NCBI GenBank assembly: GCA_004794655.1
Contig: SMMW01000568.1
Location: 186,001 to 250,000, forward strand
Length of the DNA: 64,000 nucleotides
Source of the DNA: Marisa cornuarietis
Taxonomy: Eukaryota > Mollusca > Gastropoda > Architaenioglossa > Ampullariidae
Direction of reading: 5' to 3'
The position numbers and the translations under genes were made by a program. Each line of letters starts with the position of its first letter. Positions within the stretch are counted from its first letter, which is position 1. The notes beneath the pieces are model-generated. The model was not told the origin of the DNA, made no database searches, and worked only from the letters and a program-made list of their open reading frames with translations. This document shows positions 47,001-58,646 of this stretch, piece by piece.

Positions 47001-50000
47001 AGATGTCAAAATGCTTTCTGTAAACAGAAAGCATACAGCACTAGTAGAGGTGAATCAGCGTGTGATGGATGCCCTGCAGATGTACCATACACTAATGAGA
47101 GAAAATCCAGCCTACAGCTTTCCTAAAACAAGCCATGTCCCTGCTCCTTATGCCTCTCTGCCTTCTGTTATGGGATCTTTGCCGCCGCAGCCACCACCAC
47201 AGATGGGACAGGTAGGGAGGACCCCACTTCCAAATGTTGCTTCTTATTCTTTTGTGTATTTAGGAATTTCTGAGAAGGTGGGTCATAACTGCAACATTAT
47301 GTTTTGTACGTTCCGCAGCTTTGAATGCTAAGTAACACAGTTTATTTACAGGTACAGTGCACTGGTTCTGTTATTTCATATTTTTGTATACATATTATGC
47401 TTAAGCTCTTTTATATGCTTGAGATGCATTATTATTCAGAGCATCTAATCATTCTCTCCCTCACACACACACTCTATCCACACCCTGGACAGAATTTTTA
47501 TCTGTGTTATAGTCTTTCTCTCTGGTAACATTGCCAATTAAAAGTTGATGTTGCATTTTACTGTTTTTGGCCTTTTGCCTGTCCTTCTCCAAAACTTTTG
47601 AGATTCTTTCCTCTGTGAATGTCATTTGTGGGTAGGTGGGAAATGTTAAGATTGTAGCATGGGGCACTAAGTGGGATCACAACGGTCTACGTTTTATCTG
47701 AACGATGATTGCAGGGTTGTTGTTTGTTTTTGTTTTGTTTTTTTTGAAATTGTTTCGTGGACTAATGAGGAAACTTACCAGTCAGAGTTTCACTCTCATT
47801 TTTGTATTGCTACATTCTTTGTTGTGGTCACTGTTGTCAACTTTGCTTTGTCACTGATGAGTACCACTTTCTACAGCCTTCATATAATGGCCAGACTTAC
47901 ATGTCACCGCCTGGCCATCTAGGGTCAGGACCATCAATCAGTCAGCCTCCAGCTCAGACGTTTTCCTCACCTCCAACTAATCAAAACTATTCAAGGTGAG
48001 TTCTGCTTTTCTCCTACACAGAGGTGTCCTACTGCACCCCAAAGAGTAGTGATGATGGCAGTAATAACAGAACAGTTCATGTGATGGAATGCAATGAAAA
48101 CCAATTATTTTTTCCCTAGGTTACTGGAATAAATTAAAGATCTTCATAACAGTATGGAAAATATATTTTCATTTGTGTTTCCTCTGTTGATATAAAGAAC
48201 TATCGTAATTTGGTAGCAGCTTGACTTTGTGCAAGGATTACCTAAAACCAGTGATCTTTTCATACAAAAGTTGAAGCATTTCATGAAGCATCCCTAAATA
48301 AAGCTGTAATCAGGGATTATACTCATTGTCAACTAAATAAACTTATTTATAGGGCTATTAGGGATAATTTACAATTTTGTTTCCTTTAGAAATTAACTTT
48401 ATCTCATTAAATGCCATGGTAAGACTGGCTGAAGATTAAGTTGCATCTTTAATGATTTTCCCAGAAAGATTGGATGAATTCATACTTCACAAATGTTCAT
48501 ACTTTTCTGCATCTTTATTGGTCATTCCATAACACTAAATATTACCTTTAAATGTTGGTATTGCTATAGCTATGGATGCTTCACCTTGAGCAGCCACTCA
48601 ATATGCATGCTTTTTTACTTTTTTCATTAAGAGACATTAATATAGTATTATTTCTTTTATAAAATTTCTGCTGTGGTTTCTGCATTGTAAGTGACTAAAC
48701 ATGCTTATATGATGATGGGAATTTATGACAATAAGCTAGTTTAATTCTTGTGTAATATTTGTTATTTGCATTAATCTAGAGTAGTGGAGGATATTTCCTA
48801 AATATTTTGGAACCCTTCTCTCCCTTCTCTGTAGGTAAAGTTGAGATGAAAATGGAGAGAATTAAAAGTAAGAGTGTTCATCAGGTGGTCTGCATCTATT
48901 CGTTTTTCATTGAACAGACAGCATGTGGTATATTTACTGTTGATTGTTTGCATGAATCGGCATCTTTGTATCATTAACAGTGAAAGGCAGTTTTTGGTAT
49001 AATGTAATTTGAGTTTCTGTGATAATTCTCCTCAGTGTCTGAACCCATAGGTACACGTCCATTTTTTACAGATGTGAGTGTCTTTAAAATGTTTGAAATA
49101 GGGTGAGAATATCAGCAATGGCCTTTAATTAAAGTTAAAAGAGCATTAAAGGTTATATTTGTCTTAACTAGAGCAGAAGTCAGAGTCTCTTGTTTTTTCC
49201 TTTTAAAAACAAACACATGAGAAAGTTGAACCAGTACTTTTCCGAACAAGTCTAACATTAAACGAAAAGCGTGTCATGTATCTGCGTGCACAGGATTTTT
49301 AATCACAGTGGAAATAAGTTGCAGAATAAGTTGGGTGTCACCTCAGTTTATTTACACAAAAGATTAATAACCAAACTTGACACTCACTCACAAGTGACCA
49401 AGTCTTTGTGGCTATATATTAAAAAAAATTGTGTGAGCTTATAAACTCTGTCTTTTATTGTTGATGGGTTTTTTTGTTATACTAATTGTTGTACTGCTCA
49501 GATTGATCTAACCAGAAAGGCTTCAGGAAATGAGACTTACAGTGCATTTTTTTTTTTACTTAATTTGCCATAATTTTTTGTTTATTCAGACTGTTACTCG
49601 TTAGTACACTGTAACGTTACAAAATGTGTACAGGTCAATAACAAACTAAGTGTATATATATATATGAAGCATGCATTCCTTTATATTTTCAAAGACTGAC
49701 CCATGCAGAAGTTGATGATGTACTTTAGCATCTAGTAATACTACTGAGGAGTAATGTGAGCAAAAGCACCACTTAAAGCGCACCTGAGCGGTGCAAAACT
49801 AGGCAATGATACAGATACACTAGCTCCATTCCAAGACATATAAGGGATAATACAGTTCGAATTCAGATTACCTGATTACCTTACAAAAATTAAATTTGAG
49901 TGTAGTATATTGAGTAGTTTAAATTGTTACAATACAAATAATACAATCGTATCCCCCCCAAAAAAGAAGATGCAAAAGAGAAACAGTTGATTTTCTTTTA

Positions 50001-50719
50001 CTTGCTTTTTAGATATCTTAGAAATGACGTGTGGTCATCAGTTTGATTTGCTTGGGTCATTTATTTGTTTCTTATTATTTTACCATATTTCATACAGTCT
50101 GATTTTTATTTACAAATTATTGTAAATGTATTATTTATTTTCACTAAATTTTATTTGACCTACCTTTTCTTTTTTTCTTTTTCATTTGTCACTGAACCGG
50201 CCCTGCTTGGATGGCTGATGCATTGTCCTTGACATCCCAACTTTTATGTTTAAATCTCGGGTATGCTGCCTGACCTGCCATCTAAATACCTATGTGTGTC
50301 CACTGGGATGACAACCACATGACCACCAACGCTGTTGTTTGATGTTGTTGCATACATGCACATGTTTGGGAATGTCTGCATCCCACAGTTTCCATGCTCC
50401 GCAGTTACCTATGTCCTCCTTCTCCAGCCTACCAGCAGTCAATGCTGCTGTGGGGTCCATGATTACAACCCCTGCTACCACTCTTGCTGGTGCAACGGCT
50501 GCTTCTGCTGCCTCCAGTGACAATCTCAAAGGATCAGCAGTGATGGTGGGCAGCCAGAGCTTGCCTCCCATTTCCCTGCAGCAGCAGCTGCCACAGCCAT
50601 ATCAGAATGGAAGCATGGTGACTACTCTGCCCCACACTTACACTGCAGCACCTTCTCAAAACTTACACTCCATGCCAACAACTGTGACCTACCAGCCACC
50701 AGCACAACCACTTCTTTAA
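32006..50719 (+). CDS. STAM: Signal transducing adapter molecule (ESCRT-0 subunit)
   Basis: Partner of Hrs in ESCRT-0; binds ubiquitinated cargo on endosomes. Sixteen exons: 32006-32048, 32630-32714, 32977-33052, 37520-37618, 37877-37962, 38745-38811, 39175-39229, 39494-39606, 40036-40121, 40688-40782, 43577-43662, 46460-46550, 46799-46853, 47028-47211, 47877-47995 and 50389-50719. All are GT-AG in frame, 556 residues, close to the usual STAM length. VHS domain (1 to about 140, starting [14 protein letters not shown], with [14 protein letters not shown]); UIM (about 164-181, [18 protein letters not shown]); SH3 (209-265, [30 protein letters not shown]); coiled-coil/GAT region for Hrs binding (about 285-385, [19 protein letters not shown]); P/Q/S/T-rich tail ending PAQPLL. 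All domain hallmarks are intact. Introns 3, 10, 11 and 15 are long and full of repeats. Confidence 0.97.
33824..34072. mobile_element. TTAA-flanked MITE (piggyBac-type), copy 1
   Basis: The 241-base element 33828-34068 lies between TTAA at 33824-33827 and 34069-34072. Ends CCCTCTTGGTTC and GAACCAAGAGGA are inverted. It contains the palindrome GCCACGATCGTGGC. In STAM intron 3. The TTAA target is the hallmark of piggyBac transposition. Confidence 0.88.
34336..34650 (+). pseudogene. THAP zinc-finger fragment
   Basis: Open frame of 104 residues from [11 protein letters not shown]. It has the C2CH THAP pattern: C-x4-C early, [14 protein letters not shown], a central Trp, then [11 protein letters not shown] domains occur in P-element-like transposases and in host DNA-binding proteins derived from them. 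The frame ends soon after the domain and no transposase body follows; a LINE begins about 15 bases later. Probably a transposon remnant in STAM intron 3. The intact frame leaves open a small expressed THAP protein. Confidence 0.65.
34666..35870 (+). mobile_element. Dead CR1/L2-like LINE fragment in STAM intron 3
   Basis: Starts within RT ([20 protein letters not shown] once the inserted MITE is skipped). Continues with [16 protein letters not shown], then [14 protein letters not shown] and [16 protein letters not shown]. The catalytic box reads FAEDTQ instead of FADDTQ, so a metal-binding Asp is lost. Multiple frame changes follow; the 3' part ([19 protein letters not shown]) has deletions. 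Same family as the copy at 19985, same sense as the host gene. Confidence 0.9.
34727..34864. mobile_element. MITE with CAGTGGCRTAGGAA-type ends inserted in a LINE
   Basis: Ends CAGTGGCATAGGAAGATG and GGTTCCTACGCCACTG. It is flanked by the 5-base duplication ACTTG (34722-34726 and 34865-34869). Removing the element plus one ACTTG restores the LINE reading frame across the site. Confidence 0.9.
35875..36145. repeat. Dispersed repeat family R3, uninterrupted copy
   Basis: Matches 55968-56255 over its length, for example ttcaaacatcggcattctcacctgc and gggccctgagtatt. Not coding. Follows the LINE fragment in STAM intron 3. Confidence 0.85.
41440..42275. repeat. Unclassified repeat-like block in STAM intron 10
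   Basis: C/A-rich strand unlike the AT-rich intron around it. Includes three tandem copies of a roughly 30-base unit (cgtagactttatggcccatctc plus cggccct) at 41847-41938. It ends in the short palindrome TGTCACATCTCTGTGACA. It could be a solo LTR or part of a transposon; no target duplication or primer-binding site could be shown. Confidence 0.4.
45577..45712 (+). mobile_element. tRNA-derived SINE in STAM intron 11
   Basis: Diverged and internally deleted SINE copy (ccagtacagtgaggactggctg, gttctttctctgcatttggc). It is flanked by the 11-base duplication CCCTAAAATGG at 45566-45576 and 45713-45723. Confidence 0.88.
46000..46263. mobile_element. MITE with GGGGCCAGTTGC ends, copy 2
   Basis: Near-full match to 11507-11774. 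The left end GGGGCCAGTTGCACAACA is complete; the right end is slightly changed (CAACTGGGC). In STAM intron 11, about 200 bases before exon 12. Confidence 0.85.
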
Positions 50720-53700
50720 AAACAATGTACCTGGAAAAGATGTACTTTTTCTGAAAACCTGTATTTGTAGGATTTGGCATGTATGACCGTTTAATTGGTG
50801 ACTGGATGCTTTTTAAAAGAAAGGAAGAAAGAGAGGTAAGGAGTGTTGGGGAACATGGGTTGGCAGGATGGTACTGGGTGTAGGGGGTGATTCTCTTTTT
50901 TGAGGGGTAGGAGGGTTGTTTTTTGTGGATTCTATTTGATTAATTTTTCACTGGAAGTTAGGTATTTCTGGAAACATACACTAATATATTTTTGACGAAA
51001 TTAGTATTTCCTAGAGATCTTACACTGAACACCTTGGCACTCTCCAATCTAGCTTGATTAAGAGATTGTGTACATTTCCAACCCTTTGGGTATTCACAAA
51101 GTACTCAAGAAATTTGTAGGCACTGGGTGTTGGTTGTCAGGGTTCAATGCTCATAAAACCATGCTCATGTTTAACCAGAAAAAAGTGATGGTGTTTTGAG
51201 GTTAATCCTCCTTTGTACATCAGATATGCAAATGATTGATTTTTTTTCAGATTTGTTGATGAAGCAATGTATGACAACAGTTTACTCTAAATCTGTATGT
51301 TGTTTGTTTGGGGATGAAGTCTAGGAGTTTATGGCAAGATGAGCATGCTTTGTAAAATCATAGAGATGCTGTTGGTTTTGTAGAAGTGCCAGGCATTTGA
51401 ACTGAAGTATTGCTTGCGCAAACTATATTTTATTTGGTTGATTGTTCTGTTTTGTTTTGTGACATGAAGTATCAGTACATTACTCCATGTGCAATATTAT
51501 CACAAGGGCTGTTGAGATCCATGTATTATTTCTTAAATTATAAAATGTGTGGAGCGATAGATGGACTGGAAAACATCAAAACAGATTTTTCTTTGCAATC
51601 AAATGTTATGTTACTTCAATAGAAATAATTGTTTTCTAGTATCATCACACAATCTGTGCAACTTTCATATCAGGAACATGATTTCTTCTCTGTACATTTC
51701 ACTCTACCTTTTTGACATGTTTTTACGTGCATGTGTTTCTCTTCTTAACTTTCTTGGTTTGAAAGGCCATGATCGTGGTTTTGCCAGGTAGCACGGACAA
51801 GGCGATTTTCGTTACTTTTTATTGCAAAGTTCAACTTTTCTCTTTTCCAAAAATGTATAGGTTTCTTGGTCTAATGTTTATCTCAGAGCAGCAATAATTA
51901 AAAAAACAAACTTCACCCACTGTCGTATTCGCAGTCTTCAGTTATAAGCCAGTCATTGTAATGTTTATTTTTATCTTGAACCAAGGGGGTTAATATGGTA
52001 GTAATAGAGCAATTATTTCAGAAGGGAGAAAAGTTACATTCAGCACTTTTTTAATTTTATTTCTTGTAAAGTATCTTAGTTTGCATATAGGGTTTTAATT
52101 TTTTTCATTTATGATCACCTCAGATATTCAGCTATGAACATAGGAGACAGTGCTATTATTTTTTACAACCAAATCTTGATTCCTGACAATGGATCCCATT
52201 GTAAAGGAACTTTCTGAATATGCAGGCTTACTGTTAACCCTGGAAGGCGTCCATTTCATCATTTTTGCTGTTGTTTTTTATTTTAAATATTTATCATCAG
52301 CCCAGTGTTTTGTTAGTTTGTTTTGTGGGGTAGGGGGTTGTTCCTTTGTGAACTCTTTTACCAGAGAAATGTGATTTTAAGGTTAAAGTTTTTCTCTTAT
52401 GCCTCAAATCCTTTCCAAATATGCCTACAGCTTATTGTTGGTTATTATAATTGTGCATGTAAAATAATTAGCATGACAAGATTTATTTTATTTTGTTTCT
52501 GATAAATGCAAATATGATTTTTGGGGGGCTATTTGTATTCTTAAAGGAATGCATGTTTGTGTGTGTGCATGCACGCATGCACACATGTACATAGTTACTA
52601 GCTTATTGCAAGCATCCATGCTGTCATTGAGTGGTTTTGTAAAGAACTTTAGCAAAACCTCTAGTGACAAGATTTGTGAATCAGACCATTAAAGCATCTG
52701 CCTGCTGAAATAATGAGCATTACAAGAAGTACGTTCTTGATAATTTGACTCTTTGTTAGTTGGGGATTTTTATTTATCTTGAGATAAAGTCACTCTTATT
52801 ATATAGTTAAGCAGTGCAAAGAAAGAGCAAAAGTATTTGGTTTGGTGTGAAGAAATTTTAAGCAACATTCAGTCTTTTTCCTTTTCAAGTCAATTATGGC
52901 TTTCTATGCAGCCATTACTGGATAGCCTTTTTTGATCTGAATAGAATGATATTGCAGTAAGCTCTGTGTGTGTGCATGCATGAGTATGCATTCCTGCTCT
53001 TGCATGTGCAGACACATGCAATTTTTGTGTGTCGTGTATGTGTTTACATGTAGGTGAAGGAGAGAGCATGTCCAGAAAAGTTATCATTGAGTAGATGTTG
53101 CTGTAAATACATACACTATATCAGTTTCTTTGACGGAAGAAGTTCTCTCATGAATTCTGTCTTGACCACTGACCTGAAACTATTGTATAGACCATAGCTG
53201 GCTCTGCCTGAAGCCAACAGATCACTATATTGGTACTCAAGAGTGTTTCACTATTTGGAATGTCGTGCCACTGTATTTTCTTTTTTTTAATTTTTTTTTA
53301 TAAAGTTCCATTATTGCATGCTTTTTGTTTGCTTGAACTCCTTTAGTTCTTTGAACTAAGGAAGTAGGTGTCAACCTGTTTGGTGCTTCATGCTGGCTAT
53401 ATGACATGACCATTAGTTAGAAGGGCTGCGTGACCACAGCACCAAGTTAAAGCCCCTGCAGAGCCTGCCCAGTAGTTTGAGATTCGGTCCAGACAGTTCT
53501 CGGTACAAAACTGATGGGAATATAGTTAAACTTGTGAATCAGATGATGCAAATGTGTCTGACAGAATTGTAAGAGAAATGGTTTGTGCAAGTGAATTTTA
53601 CATTTGTGTATATATAGTGAGGCAATTAAGGAGATTTTCCCCATCAAGTATATTTATCAACAGCTGGAATACCTTTGTTAATGTATGCACTGTTTGTTGT

Positions 53701-54301
53701 TGCTTCCTTTCTTCTCCTGATCTATTTTAGCATTTGAACACACACACACACACACAAAATGAGCAAGAGAAGCAAATGTATCCAACATTCTGTTCCTCTC
53801 TTTTAAGAAGGGGAGAGTGCTCCTGACCGACCCTAACTATATGGTTCATTCTTCTGCATTATATCTTTAGTTCTTCACATTACCACTTCCAGCTTTGGAG
53901 ATGAAGATGAGCGTGACTCATCCTGCTTTATTTTTGAGCAACAGCATCTTGTGCAGTTTTTCTCGGAGAAATACCGCTAGTTTTAATCCCCTACCCCCTT
54001 AACTTAACTCCAGTCCACCAAGTCTTTGACATTTCTGATCAGGGTGCGTGATCATCAGGTTATGTCTGTAGCTTATAAATTTATCATCATTTGAGTGTTG
54101 CAAATAATAATGCTCAGAGCAAATGTACTGGGAAGTCTTTCAAAGATAAACAAAAATGAGTACATGTTTTATGTAACCTTTCAATTGTTTGCTTGCAGAA
54201 GAAGGTTTTTTTGTGCTATCTAGTTTGATTTCTGTTGATTCCCAACCATTTAGTGATAGAAGCATGGTATTAACTTGTTTTGTTTTTTAATGTACAATAA
54301 A
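50720..54301 (+). other. STAM 3' untranslated region (inferred)
   Basis: About 3.6 kb of gene-free, T-rich plus-strand sequence follows the stop. AATAAA at 54296-54301 (acaataaaa) is a good candidate poly(A) signal; another is at 54382-54387. It contains a TTAA-flanked MITE. The exact 3' end cannot be fixed from sequence alone, and earlier signals may be used. Confidence 0.5.
51745..51993. mobile_element. TTAA-flanked MITE (piggyBac-type), copy 2
   Basis: The element 51749-51989 is again 241 bases between TTAA pairs (51745-51748 and 51990-51993) and matches 33828-34068 throughout with scattered substitutions. Its left end is degraded to CTTTCTTGGTTT. In the likely STAM 3' UTR. Confidence 0.88.
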
Positions 54302-54480
54302 ATTTGTATCTGGTACCAGTGAATAGGTGTCCAGCATTAAGATCATAATGTTCGTCATGGCTGTGGACTCCCTTGATACCAAATAAACCTTTTGGTTTAA
54401 GAGAATTGTATAGCAGCTGCTTGATTTTATTGGATAAGCCTATTTACATCATTTTCACAGTTACGAGGCTTTTCCTTGAC

Positions 54481-54513
<33 letters not shown>

Positions 54514-55967
54514 AAGTGTGTGCATGTGTTGTACATATTTAGGTTAAAGTTGTTTAAACATTTGGTTCTTTTTCTGCCTTGAGAGTACATGCGGATGTTA
54601 CCTGGTTGACAGTATACTATAATGAAGATTGCTGCCTTGTGTAGTAAGATGGTCCGTAATGGCAGCTTGTCTGGTAAAGTGGGAAGCAAGGAAAGTGACT
54701 TGATGTATGTTTATTCTAGCATAAATGTATTTATGATTCTCGTTTGATTTAACACAACTGGAGACATGTTTTGCTCGTGACTTTTCACGTCACTACAAAA
54801 CTGGCCGACACTCTGAAAAGCCAATAGACCACTTTTTTTGAGAAAAAAAAGACTTAAAAAATGAAATGTGATTGATGCCGTATTGAAAATGGCGAGGGTG
54901 AGGAAATGTTCTTATGTTTGTTGACGTCTCTGCCTTAAATCCCATTACCTTTTGAAACTTAATGAAAATTCTGCCTGCATCCGATACATTGATTCCTTTG
55001 TTAAATGCCCAATACACTGCACAGCAGTACGAAATAATCTGAATCAGCAAAAAATTGTTCCGCGTCGTCGATGGTCACCTGTCGGTTTTTGTATAAACGT
55101 TCGTCGCTTTTAGCAAAGCAGCAGTGATCCTACCCGAGTGTCTGAAGGTTTGGTCGGGCGATGCAGACGCTGGGGCTGGGTTAGGGTTAGACTAAACGTG
55201 TGCGAAGGTATCCCATCCAACCCCCTACACACACAGACACACACACTTTTTTTTTAAGTGACCTCCGTGTCGATGCGTGCGAAAAGGCCGTTTACAAGTC
55301 GTCTCTGAAGGTGCGCTGTGCACCACAGAGGCTATGAGCTCACTTTTTTTTTTATGCCACGTGATTATCTCGGGTTCTCGCTAAGACGAAATATGGGCAC
55401 AGGGCAAGCTAAATCTTTTGCCGTCTCGTTTCTTTGATTGATTACTCTCCGCGAAGTTACTCGTAGGTGAGGTGTATTCCTGTGGTGTACATATTTACTA
55501 ATCGCTATGTTGTTCGTAAGACGTCCTCCGTCTGTTTGGTCTGTTCTACTTTTTTTTAAAAACAACCTAGTGTGTGACGAACAAGCTGACCCAGAGCAGT
55601 TAGTACAAATTATGCAATGGAAGAGAAGTGAACGTTCATGTGAATTTCTTCTAGCCGTGTATTTGTAATTGAATACTGACAATAAAGTTGTCTTAACACT
55701 GGCTCCCAACTTGCCGTCCCCACTTTGTGTATATCGTGTGTGAATGTCCCAATGGGTATTTGAGCGAGTGAAAGCGAACGCGCGCGCGCGCTTCTGTGTG
55801 TGATTTTGTATATCTCTCTAGAATAGATTTAACAAGAGGCAGGATATAACGTCAAATATATGTACTCAACGGCGGTCACAGTCTTGCATATTCAATAGTA
55901 GGGGCAAGAAAAGAGTTGACTGCATGATATCCTCGTGAGCTGTCATCCGTGCCAAGAAGGATCTTAA

Positions 55968-56255
55968 AGGACAAATCGAGCACATTTTTTCTTTATGATC
56001 GGGATAAGTTCGTTTTAAAATAATAATTCCCAAAATATGAGTACATAATTATGCTTAATTTTAAAGATATAAGCCTTCAAACATCGGCATTCTCACCTGC
56101 AACTAGGAAGGGGGAAAAAATTACTCTCTTATACTGAAGAGTTCTCTTACGGGCCCTGAGTATTAGTAACAGCGAGTGTGCATGTCTTCAAGTCTAATGA
56201 CGTTAAACACCAACAAACAATTCAAGTCAAATGAAGAAACATCGCTCAGGTTGTC
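55968..56255. repeat. Dispersed repeat family R3, copy carrying a 26-base retro-insertion
   Basis: Matches 35875-36145 except for an insertion at 56195-56220 (taatgacgttaaacaccaac then aaacaa). The insertion is flanked by the duplication TTCAAGTC at 56187-56194 and 56221-56228. The insert looks like the extreme 3' tail of a non-LTR retroelement. Confidence 0.88.
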
Positions 56256-57185
56256 GTGATATTACTTTACCTAACATTTACTATATATATATATATATAA
56301 TGTTACATATAGCTAATGACTCGATCGTACGCTCAAGCTGCAATCGCAACAAGCACCACAAACATGGAAACAAGACAATTAAATCGCAACGGGTTCTTCC
56401 ATACACATTTTGCAAAATAATCCACATATGACCAGCAAGTTGCAAGCATATAATACTACTTATATATTATATATTACTACAGGGTCTAAAATTCAAATGT
56501 AGAGTTGGAATGTCGAAGTAGCATAAAACATAAATATTGCTATTTTTTCATAGGTGGGGGATGGGGTAAAACTTTCAAAAACATTTGCTTAAACATATGG
56601 CTTCCCACCTATAGAAGTAATACAAAATATGAAATGACGAATGAATACATAACAAGGGATTTCCCTAAGGATCAAAAGAAAGCTGCTTCTGAACAGAAAA
56701 TAAAGAAAGGGACCAGAAAGAAGCAATCCACACAAAAAAAATGTCTATGTCGTTGGAACAGCACTGATCTACGGTCCGGCCTGTCGAAGAGTAGAGCATC
56801 TTGGTTCCTCCTCCTCGCCAGGTTGGAAAAATTATTAATATTTATTTTGCTCTCATTGCGATAATGGCTGGAACATTACATATTGGGCTTGGCTACGCGC
56901 ATAATGTAAATAATTGCTGTAGCATACAGGTATATATACATCACTGCGACAGTGAAACACAGAGAGCCGCGAGCGAGACGAAATTGCACACTGCGGTGCG
57001 ATAAACGGGCCATAAACGTAACAAATTTGTTTGTTTGTTTGTTTGTTTGAACATTGCAGTTATACAGTGGACAGCCCAATCAATCAGTCTGGCGGAATAT
57101 CCGAAGTCAGGCATAAAATAGAGATCACGTGATCAGACCTGACAGCGGTGATTGGTGGGTTTTTTCTTCGTCGTAGACCAGACAA

Positions 57186-57308
57186 ATGGCGAAGAGGCAG
57201 CAAAGTAAACGATCTGCAAACTGGTTGTCTGTGTTGCTAATGGTGGTGATTATGGCATATCTAGAACTTTCCAGACAAGAGACACTACATTTCGGTTGCG
57301 TTGCTTGA
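57186..57308 (+). CDS. Candidate small ORF with one membrane helix
   Basis: 40 codons starting acaaATGg, basic N-terminus MAKRQQSKRSANW, then a hydrophobic helix (LSVLLMVVIMAYL). An upstream cluster looks like a promoter: the palindrome GATCACGTGATC (57123-57134) holding a CACGTG E-box, and ATTGG (reverse CCAAT) at 57151-57155. The topology resembles a type II membrane anchor. It may be a first coding exon, a microprotein, or chance; no downstream exon found. Confidence 0.25.
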   Translation: MAKRQQSKRSANWLSVLLMVVIMAYLELSRQETLHFGCVA

Positions 57309-58557
57309 AAGTTTGTTCCACTTCAATGCAGACCGAAAATGTTGGCCATGACGACCCGTTCAGCACCAACCAATTATATTGTGAGTTCTTATTAAACTAG
57401 GAAATAAATTACGAATATAAATACATTATTACAGAAGTCAGAAGGTTAAATGCAAAACTTAGCAATAGCTAAGTGTTGAACAAACATCATTCTAAAATAA
57501 CTATGTGGACACAATCTTTCGGACTTTGTGGATTAATGCAGGTTTACCAATGACTAGAGGTTCAAGTCCTGGTATGATGCGGTGTGATGTGGACGGTGCA
57601 TTATTCGTGGTGACGACGTGGAATAATATTAACACCAAGAAAGGTATCACAGTCTGCCGATTACTGTTGAGTTGTGAGTCGAAAGGAGAACAACGTATTT
57701 ACGTCATATGGACCTAGACATAGAAGCATGACTTGCACGCCAGGTTGAAGAAAGAAGCCCGATGAATTAAGAAGGAAACCCGTTACAATTGCCAACAGTA
57801 TTTACAGAGTGTTATGCCATTCGTAAACGCGATTTGTCCTTCATGCAGGCTACTAAAGTTGAGATTACAACATCAAACGCAATCAATCTTTTCTATAACT
57901 TGCATCCGGTCACAACTGCAAGAAACCCAAGAATAAAAAAAAAGTATCTTCACCTTTCTAGGCAGTAAGTCAAAGACTGCCACCTCACAACATAATTATG
58001 TGGCACCTGGGAAGATTTAGAGAAGACAAACACATCCATTACCAAAAGTGAACTGGCGGTATACTTTAGGTATACTACAGCGAGCAAAATGAGGACGAAA
58101 TCGTTGCTATTTGTTACTGCTATAACGTTTCGCGAAGTAGTACCCCTCAACCCACCCCTAAAACCCTCTCCATCAAAGGCTATCGGCCTATCCAGATAAG
58201 CATAACTTAGGCTTTGACACAAATTAAATGTTAATAATTATTCACATTTTGTGGGCTAGCACGTACAAAGTGCTGACTACATCTCTACTGGCTTGAGTTT
58301 CGTGTAGTTTCGTCGCCCGTAGTTCACTCACTCACGGTCATTTCACTGACCTTCATCCTCGTGAATCTTAATTAACTACTTCCTCCTCCAGCCCATCGCA
58401 TTTACTGCATTCACTGTGTTTAAGTTGGCACAAAGGCGTTGGCTTTATCCTAGTATTACAAGTGAAAATTAAGTCTGGCATAAAGCTCGTTCTTCCACAG
58501 TTTAGTCGGTTGTAATACTTGCCTTAGTTCGCTTTCATTGCAACCGTACGCTTCTGC

Positions 58558-58563
58558 TTTATT
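58558..58563 (-). terminator. Candidate poly(A) signal of the sulfotransferase gene
   Basis: AATAAA on the minus strand, 84 bases past the stop codon. Confidence 0.5.
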
Positions 58564-58646
58564 AACATTCGGAGTCAGAACGGATCGAGAATGAAGACGA
58601 CTGGTCTCCCACCTCGTTGAAATTCGAGCCAATAAAGAAACTGTGT

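Larger units (their letters stand above)
54302..58557. other. Intergenic region between STAM and the sulfotransferase gene
   Basis: No recognised gene. It contains a (GA)n patch at 54495-54515, an interrupted R3 repeat copy, a (TTTG)n patch near 57029-57050, and a promoter-like cluster with a small open frame at 57123-57308. Confidence 0.5.

Noticed and set aside
55180..55195. Telomere-like gggttagggttag
   Set aside because: Only two units, no array; chance match.
57550..57575. tRNA-like B box (ggttcaagtcc)
   Set aside because: The flanking bases do not form a T-arm stem and no A box or cloverleaf could be drawn.
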